The position numbers and the translations under genes were made by a program. A model generated the notes under the pieces. The model saw nothing but the letters and a program-made list of their open reading frames with translations. It did no database searches and was not told the origin of the DNA. From Nocardia terpenica (GTDB taxonomy: Bacteria > Actinomycetota > Actinomycetes > Mycobacteriales > Mycobacteriaceae): a stretch of 64,000 nucleotides of DNA. Of this stretch, positions 59,473 through 64,000 are shown in pieces. How positions within the stretch are numbered: the first letter of the stretch is position 1; each line of letters opens with the position of its first letter. The stretch covers positions 434,001 to 498,000 of the forward strand of contig NZ_JABMCZ010000002.1 of NCBI RefSeq assembly GCF_013186535.1, in the 5' to 3' direction.

Positions 59473-61092
59473 GTGACATCGACTTCCCCCGTCACCCGGA
59501 ACGATCGCGACGGCTTCGTGCCGATTCCCGCCGAATTCGCCGAGCGCTATCGCGCCGCCGGGTACTGGACCGGGCAGCCGCTGGGCGAACTGCTGCGCGC
59601 CGCCGCCGAGCGCTGGCCGGACCGGCCCGCGCTGCACGAGCACGACCGCGTGCACAGCTACCGCGAGCTCGACGCGCAGGCCGATCGGATGGCGCACGGC
59701 TTCCTGGCGCACGGCATCGCGCCCGGCGATCGGGTGCTGGTGCAGCTGCCGAACGTGCCCGCCTTCGTCCCGGTGCTGTTCGGCCTGCTGCGGGCCGGGG
59801 CGATTCCGGTGCTCGCGCTGCCCGCGCACCGGCGCGCCGAGATCGAGCACCTGGCCGAATTGTCCGGCGCGGTGGCCTGTGTCGTGGCCGACCGGGTGGG
59901 CGACTTCGACCACCGCGAGCTGGCGGCGACCGTCGCCGCGACGGTCGAGTCGGTGCGGGAGGTGTTCGTGCTCGGCGATCCGGGACCATTCACCGAGCTG
60001 ACCGCGATTGCGCGCGAAGGTGATTCGCTGCCGGTGATCGGGTCGGGCGAGATCGCGCTGATGCTGGTGTCCGGCGGCACGACCGGGCTGCCCAAGCTGA
60101 TCGCCCGCACCCACGACGACTACGCCTACAACGCGCGGGCCAGCGCCGCCGTCTGCGAACTCGGCCCCGACGATGTCTACCTCGCGACTCTGCCAGCGGC
60201 ACACAACTTCCCGCTGGCCTGCCCGGGCATTCTGGGCACCGTGGCCACCGGCGGCTCGCTGGTCCTCGCCGCCGATCCCAGCCCCGAGAACGCCTTCGCC
60301 GTCATCGAGCGGCATCGGGTCACGGTCACCGCGGTGGTGCCGCCGCTGGCCCAGCTGTGGTGCGCCGCAACGGAATGGGAGGAGGCCGACCTGTCCTCGC
60401 TGCGCCTGCTCCAGGTCGGCGGGGCCAAGCTGGCGGAGGTCAATGCCCGCGAGGTGGAACCGGCGCTGGGCGCGCGGCTGCAACAGGTGTTCGGCATGGC
60501 CGAGGGCCTGCTCAACTACACCCGCCTCGACGACGGCGACGAAACGGTGTGCACCACGCAGGGGCGGCCGCTGTCCCCGGCCGACGAGGTGCGCGTCGTC
60601 GACGCGCACGGCGACGATGTCCCGGACGGGGCGGAAGGCGAGCTGCTGACCCGCGGCCCGTACACCATTCGCGGCTATTACCGTGCCCCTGAACACAATT
60701 CCCGCGCCTTCACCCCCGACGGCTTCTACCGCAGCGGCGATCTGGTGCGCCGCCTGCCCAGCGGCCACCTGGTGGTCTCCGGCCGGATCAAGGACGTGAT
60801 CAACCGCGGCGGCGAGAACATCTCCTGCGACGAACTCGAGGAACACCTGCTCGCTCACCCCGCCGTCCGCCACGCCGCCGCCGTCGGCCTCCCCGATCCC
60901 GCACTGGGCGAACGAGTCTGCGCCGTCCTGGTGGCCGAGGACCCCATGCCCTCCCTCGCCGACATCAAACGCTTCCTCACCGCCCGCGGCCTGGCCACCT
61001 ACAAACTCCCCGACCTGCTCCGCCAGGCCGACCACCTCCCCCTCACCGCCGTCGGCAAGATCGACAAGAAGGTATTACGCGCCGACCTGTGA
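59473..61092 (+). CDS. mbtA: Salicyl-AMP ligase (MbtA/DhbE family)
   Basis: A 539-residue stand-alone adenylation enzyme activating salicylate (or dihydroxybenzoate) and loading it on an aryl carrier domain. It has the DhbE family start (DGFVPIPAEFAERYRAAGYWTGQPL), the P-loop LMLVSGGTTGLPKLIARTHDDYAYNARAS, the aryl-acid motif PAAHNFPLACPG, GMAEGLLNYTRLDD, and the C-terminal lysine motif LTAVGKIDKKVLR. The HNFPL context and the pairing with a salicylate synthase make salicylate likely. Of two in-frame GTG codons, 59473 is preferred because GTGAGG lies eight bases upstream; 59467 is the alternative. Divergent from the NRPS; the iron box is between them. Confidence 0.9.
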   Translation: MTSTSPVTRNDRDGFVPIPAEFAERYRAAGYWTGQPLGELLRAAAERWPDRPALHEHDRVHSYRELDAQADRMAHGFLAHGIAPGDRVLVQLPNVPAFVPVLFGLLRAGAIPVLALPAHRRAEIEHLAELSGAVACVVADRVGDFDHRELAATVAATVESVREVFVLGDPGPFTELTAIAREGDSLPVIGSGEIALMLVSGGTTGLPKLIARTHDDYAYNARASAAVCELGPDDVYLATLPAAHNFPLACPGILGTVATGGSLVLAADPSPENAFAVIERHRVTVTAVVPPLAQLWCAATEWEEADLSSLRLLQVGGAKLAEVNAREVEPALGARLQQVFGMAEGLLNYTRLDDGDETVCTTQGRPLSPADEVRVVDAHGDDVPDGAEGELLTRGPYTIRGYYRAPEHNSRAFTPDGFYRSGDLVRRLPSGHLVVSGRIKDVINRGGENISCDELEEHLLAHPAVRHAAAVGLPDPALGERVCAVLVAEDPMPSLADIKRFLTARGLATYKLPDLLRQADHLPLTAVGKIDKKVLRADL

Positions 61093-61121
61093 AAACATGC
61101 CTCGCGCAAGGCCCCACAAGG

Positions 61122-61144
61122 TCCCGGCATGCTTTTGGCCGGGA
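61122..61144 (-). repeat. 23-bp palindromic repeat, copy 9
   Basis: Inverted orientation (loop ATGCTTTTG on the plus strand) with stem extension GG/CC. Located 29 bases after the ligase stop, in the convergent gap with the salicylate synthase gene. Confidence 0.88.
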
Positions 61145-61154
61145 CCTCACTGGA

Positions 61155-61177
61155 TTCCGGCCAAAAGCACGCCGGAA
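61155..61177 (+). repeat. 23-bp palindromic repeat, copy 10
   Basis: Arms TTCCGGC and GCCGGAA around CAAAAGCAC, 10 bases from copy 9 and in the opposite orientation. Together they form an inverted pair like copies 7 and 8. Confidence 0.88.
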
Positions 61178-61215
61178 TCACCGGGCGTTTGCGCGAGGCG
61201 CGTCCGGCTGTTCGC

Positions 61216-62577
61216 TCAGGCTTCGACCACGTAAGGCGCCACGCTGCCCAGCTTTTCGCAGGTCTCCTCGAATTCCCGGACCGGGGTCGACTGCGCGACG
61301 ATGCCCGCGCCCGCGCGCAGCCAGGCGCCCTCGGTGGTCTGGTAGACCGCGCGCAGCACGAGGGTGGCCTCCAGGCCCTCGGTGGGCGACACCGTCACCA
61401 CCGCACCGGAATACAGGCCGCGCGGATCGTGATCGAGGCGGAAGACGGCGTCGACGCCCGCGGACTTGGGGATTCCGGAGGCGGTCACCGACGGGAACAG
61501 CTTCTCCAGCGCGTCCCACGGGCTGCGGTCCGCGCCGAGGCGGCCGCGCACGGTGGAGGCCAGGTGCTGCACGCTGCCGCGCTCGCGCACGGCCATGAAA
61601 TCCGACACCACGGTGCTGCCGGGCTCGGCCACCGCGGTGATCTCCGCGAACGAGGTCTGCACCGAGATGGCGTGCTCGACGATCTCCTTCGGATCGACCA
61701 TCAGCTCGGCGCGCGCGGCCCGGTCCGCCTCGGCGCCGCGGCCGAGAGCCCGTGTCCCCGCGAGCGGTTCGGTCGTCACCACCCGCTCACCGTCCACCGC
61801 GGCCACCAGCTCCGGGCTGAATCCGGCCGCCTCCAGCCCGCCCAGGCGCAGCAGGAACGAGCGCGCCGGAGTGTTGTGCGCGCGGCCGAGCCGGTAGGTG
61901 GCGGGCACGTCGACCACGAAGGGCAGGTCCACCTTTCGCGACAGGATCACCTTCTGGTAGCGGCCGTCGCGGATCTCGCCCACCGCCTCGGCCACCCGGT
62001 CCCGGTAGGCGGTCGGGTCGAGGGTGACGTCCACGGCCCGCGCTCGCGGCAGCTCACCGCCCTGGGCGGCGGCGATCAGCGCCAGGATCTCGCCGGTCTC
62101 CTCGGTCGTCGCCCCGGTGATCGACACCCCCTGCACGTCGATGCGCACCTCGATGCGCGCAATCATCAGGTGCGCCAGCGCCGTTCGCGGATGCAGGTGT
62201 GCCGTGGCGTCCAGCGCCCAGGCGCAGAACTCGAATCCGATCCAGCCGTAGGCGGTGCGCCCGGCCAGCGGCAGCTCCGACAGCGCCCGGTCGACCACGC
62301 GGGCCGGGCTGCCCGACCACGGCCGCGCCGTGGCGTTCCCGTCCCACCCGACGCGCAGTTCGTGGGCGTCGAGCTCCACGGTCCCCACCGGATCGGCCGC
62401 GAACACCCACTCCCCCGGCCGCTCGTACATCACGTACTCGCCGAACCGATCCGCGGCCGCGAGCGCGGAAACCGCTGCGGCCGGGTCGATTCCGTGCTCG
62501 TTCCACCGCCGCGCGGTGGTGGTCGCCCCCGGACCGTCTCCATATTCGATGCGCAGCCGCTCGTCCGTGGTCGACAC
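61216..62577 (-). CDS. mbtI: Salicylate synthase (MbtI family)
   Basis: A 453-residue chorismate-utilising enzyme that makes salicylate through isochorismate, supplying the aryl cap of mycobactin/nocobactin-type siderophores. Family landmarks: GYWIGFEF-like YGWIGFEFCAWAL, RDRVAEAVGEIRDGRYQKVILSRKV, GFSPELVAAVDGERVVTTEPLAGTRALG, VDPKEIVEHAISVQTSFAEI, and the Mg2+-binding C-terminal region with AGAGIVAQSTPVREFEETCEKL. The pattern fits MbtI/Irp9 more closely than PabB or TrpE. GTG 62577 is preferred over TTG 62580, having GGAGG four bases upstream. Expression is probably iron-regulated through two boxes upstream. Convergent with mbtA. Confidence 0.93.
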   Translation of the reverse strand: MSTTDERLRIEYGDGPGATTTARRWNEHGIDPAAAVSALAAADRFGEYVMYERPGEWVFAADPVGTVELDAHELRVGWDGNATARPWSGSPARVVDRALSELPLAGRTAYGWIGFEFCAWALDATAHLHPRTALAHLMIARIEVRIDVQGVSITGATTEETGEILALIAAAQGGELPRARAVDVTLDPTAYRDRVAEAVGEIRDGRYQKVILSRKVDLPFVVDVPATYRLGRAHNTPARSFLLRLGGLEAAGFSPELVAAVDGERVVTTEPLAGTRALGRGAEADRAARAELMVDPKEIVEHAISVQTSFAEITAVAEPGSTVVSDFMAVRERGSVQHLASTVRGRLGADRSPWDALEKLFPSVTASGIPKSAGVDAVFRLDHDPRGLYSGAVVTVSPTEGLEATLVLRAVYQTTEGAWLRAGAGIVAQSTPVREFEETCEKLGSVAPYVVEA

Positions 62578-62585
62578 CAAACCTC

Positions 62586-62604
62586 CAAGGTTATGCTTAC
62601 CTAA
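62586..62604. promoter_or_regulatory. IdeR/DtxR iron box 1 upstream of mbtI
   Basis: CAAGGTTATGCTTACCTAA matches the consensus at 15 of 19 positions. It begins nine bases before the mbtI start and overlaps the ribosome binding site region. Confidence 0.75.
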
Positions 62605-62614
62605 CTCTAAGAGC

Positions 62615-62633
62615 TGAGGTTAGCATTACCTGA
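62615..62633. promoter_or_regulatory. IdeR/DtxR iron box 2 upstream of mbtI
   Basis: TGAGGTTAGCATTACCTGA matches at 14 of 19 positions and is separated by ten bases from box 1, a tandem arrangement seen at tightly iron-regulated genes. It lies also about 115 bases from the divergent acyltransferase gene. Confidence 0.65.
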
Positions 62634-62747
62634 CTTAGCCGTGGTTGTGCCGGACCCCACATCCGGCGGCGACATCCTCGGCCAACCTCCTGCGGGAAAC
62701 TCCCCGGCCGGGCTTCAATGGGGGAGCATGACCTGATGGAGGACGCA

Positions 62748-64000
62748 ATGATCGATCACCGGGCCGGCGTGCCGACGCCGACCGCACCGGCCACCGCCCC
62801 GCGCTCGGTGGTCGCCCTGGTCGACGCGTCCTCCCCGGTGGAGCGGGAACTGATCGGCGGCTGGCTGGCCGAGGGCGGGATCGCCGCGGAGTTCGGCGTC
62901 GACGCCCCGGTCACGCAGCTGGATCTGGACGCGCCCGCGGTGGCGGGCAGGCTGGTCAACCGCCGCGACGATCCGCTCGTGGTGCCGCTGCGGGTGCTGT
63001 GGCTGCCGCCCGAGCGAGACGGCGTGCGCCGCACCACCTTCGCCGATCTGATCAGCCTGTCGAATCCGCGCAAACCACACCGGCTGATGCAGCGCCGACT
63101 GGTCGCCAAGGCGCCCGATCGGCACCTGGTGCTCACCGGCCAACCCGCCCGGCTCAGCGAACTGCGCGCGAACAATCCGTCGGTCGCCGAGGCCACCGAA
63201 CCGTTCGCCCGCGCCATCGTGCGCGCCGGAATCGTGGCGCTGGAACGGGCCGAGCGCGCGGTCATCGGCGACCGGTACAAGGTGCCGCGGCTGGTCGCCG
63301 AGGAGATCCTCGACTCCCCCGAGTTCCTGCGCCGCCTCGACGCCATCGCCGCGCACACCGGCGCCGCCCCGCGCGAGGTGTACCGCCGCGCGGAGAAGGC
63401 GCTGGGCGAGCTGGTGGCGGCCCAGAGTCGTTTGATCTCCGACCTTTTCACGCAGGCCATGCGCCCGGTGCACGCCTCGGCGTGGAAGGTCGACTGCGAC
63501 CCCTCGGGCCTGGCCGGGCTGCGCAAGCTCAATCAGCGGTATCCGCTGGTGTTCCTGCCCTCGCACCGCTCCTACGTGGATGCCTTCGTACTGGGTGATG
63601 CCCTGGCCCGCAACGACTTTCCGCCCAATCACGTGATCGGCGGCGCCAATCTCGGCTTCTGGCCGATGGGGCCGATCGCCCGGCGCACCGGAACCGTGTT
63701 CATCCGCCGCAGTTTCGGCGACGACGAGGTGTACAAGGCCGTCGTCGAGGAGTATTTCGCCTATCTGCTGGCCAAGCGCTTCAATCTGGAGTGGTACTTC
63801 GAGGGCGGCCGCACCCGCACCGGCAAGCTGCGCCCGCCCCGCTACGGCCTGCTCAACTATCTGGCCGCCGCCATCCGCGGCGGCCGCATCGACGATGTCA
63901 TGCTGGTGCCGGTGTCGATCACCTACGAGCGCCTGAACGAGTTGGGCGCCATGGCGACCGAGCAGTCCGGCGGGGTGAAGAAGCCGGAGGGCCTGACCTG
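62748..64000 (+). CDS. plsB: Glycerol-3-phosphate acyltransferase, PlsB type (cut by window edge)
   Basis: The window holds the first 417 codons. The protein is a PlsB-type acyltransferase transferring a fatty acyl chain to glycerol-3-phosphate at the start of phospholipid synthesis. The catalytic block I (FLPSHRSYVDAFVLGD, the HX4D motif), block II (NLGFWPMGPIARRTGTVFIRRSF) and block III (FEGGRTRTGKLRPPRYG) are visible, block IV (VPVSITYERL) too. The N-terminal half (about 1-240) is the extended bacterial PlsB region, as in mycobacterial PlsB1/PlsB2. ATG 62748 follows GATGGAGGA with ideal spacing; ATG 62736 is alternative. It is divergent from mbtI. Confidence 0.9.
   Translation, partial: MIDHRAGVPTPTAPATAPRSVVALVDASSPVERELIGGWLAEGGIAAEFGVDAPVTQLDLDAPAVAGRLVNRRDDPLVVPLRVLWLPPERDGVRRTTFADLISLSNPRKPHRLMQRRLVAKAPDRHLVLTGQPARLSELRANNPSVAEATEPFARAIVRAGIVALERAERAVIGDRYKVPRLVAEEILDSPEFLRRLDAIAAHTGAAPREVYRRAEKALGELVAAQSRLISDLFTQAMRPVHASAWKVDCDPSGLAGLRKLNQRYPLVFLPSHRSYVDAFVLGDALARNDFPPNHVIGGANLGFWPMGPIARRTGTVFIRRSFGDDEVYKAVVEEYFAYLLAKRFNLEWYFEGGRTRTGKLRPPRYGLLNYLAAAIRGGRIDDVMLVPVSITYERLNELGAMATEQSGGVKKPEGLT

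Overview
The window reads as a chromosomal segment of a high-GC actinobacterium of the order Mycobacteriales, most probably a Nocardia. The evidence is strong G/C at third codon positions, frequent GTG starts, a hemophore-related protein, a PrrA/PrrB pair, SepH, an Rpf with a c-di-AMP riboswitch, a mycobactin/nocobactin-type salicylate pathway, and a gene order that, from memory, matches the Mycobacterium tuberculosis Rv0858c-Rv0903c block in shuffled form (dapC, XPB helicase and its helicase-associated partner, rpfA, cspB, DUF2771, MFS, DUF3027, DUF2530, MarR, SpoU methyltransferase, DUF2537, sepH, serC, citA, gltA2, prrAB). No tRNA, rRNA, transposase, integrase, CRISPR array or phage gene was seen.

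Layout. 1-7.3 kb: a truncated nitrate-sensor-type kinase at the left edge, propionyl-CoA synthetase, a secreted hemophore-like protein, PrrAB, a YhgE/Pip-like membrane protein and an FKBP. 7.3-17.2 kb: an SpoU methyltransferase and DUF2537 pair, a hypothetical gene, SepH, SerC, a two-repeat hypothetical, a polysaccharide deacetylase, and two citrate synthases flanking PdxH. 17.2-24.3 kb is more accessory: an nSTAND-type NTPase without a sensor domain, an AI-2E family transporter, an Eis-like acetyltransferase, YccF, MarR/DUF2530 and TetR, separated by decayed repeat arrays. 24.3-33.5 kb: a sacsin/Hsp90-like GHKL ATPase, DUF3027, glutaminyl cyclase, MFS, DUF2771, CspB, and rpf behind a CRP site and a ydaO riboswitch. 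33.5-42.4 kb: the helicase-associated protein, a lipoprotein, a possible 32-residue peptide, a coiled-coil protein, an M1 peptidase, DUF3239, XPB and a GNAT. 42.5-49.9 kb: SigJ-like sigma factor, then a LacI-controlled sugar importer and isomerase operon. 49.9-55.9 kb: DapC, LysE, DAHP synthase with an aromatic leader peptide, an AhpD-like protein, an SDR, and DUF5993/DsbB. 55.9-62.6 kb: an iron-regulated salicylate-capped siderophore locus (NRPS, salicyl-AMP ligase, salicylate synthase) with IdeR-type boxes. 62.7 kb to the end: a PlsB-type acyltransferase cut by the edge.

The most unusual sequence-level signal is a family of ten 23-bp palindromic elements (arms TYCCGGC and GCCGGRA around a CAAAAGCRY core). 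They sit almost exclusively at gene 3' ends, show compensating arm changes, supply stop-adjacent bases or even C-terminal codons to genes, and appear to have seeded tandem minisatellites. The second is a probable leaderless aromatic (Tyr-Trp-Phe) leader peptide with attenuator-like hairpins ahead of DAHP synthase.
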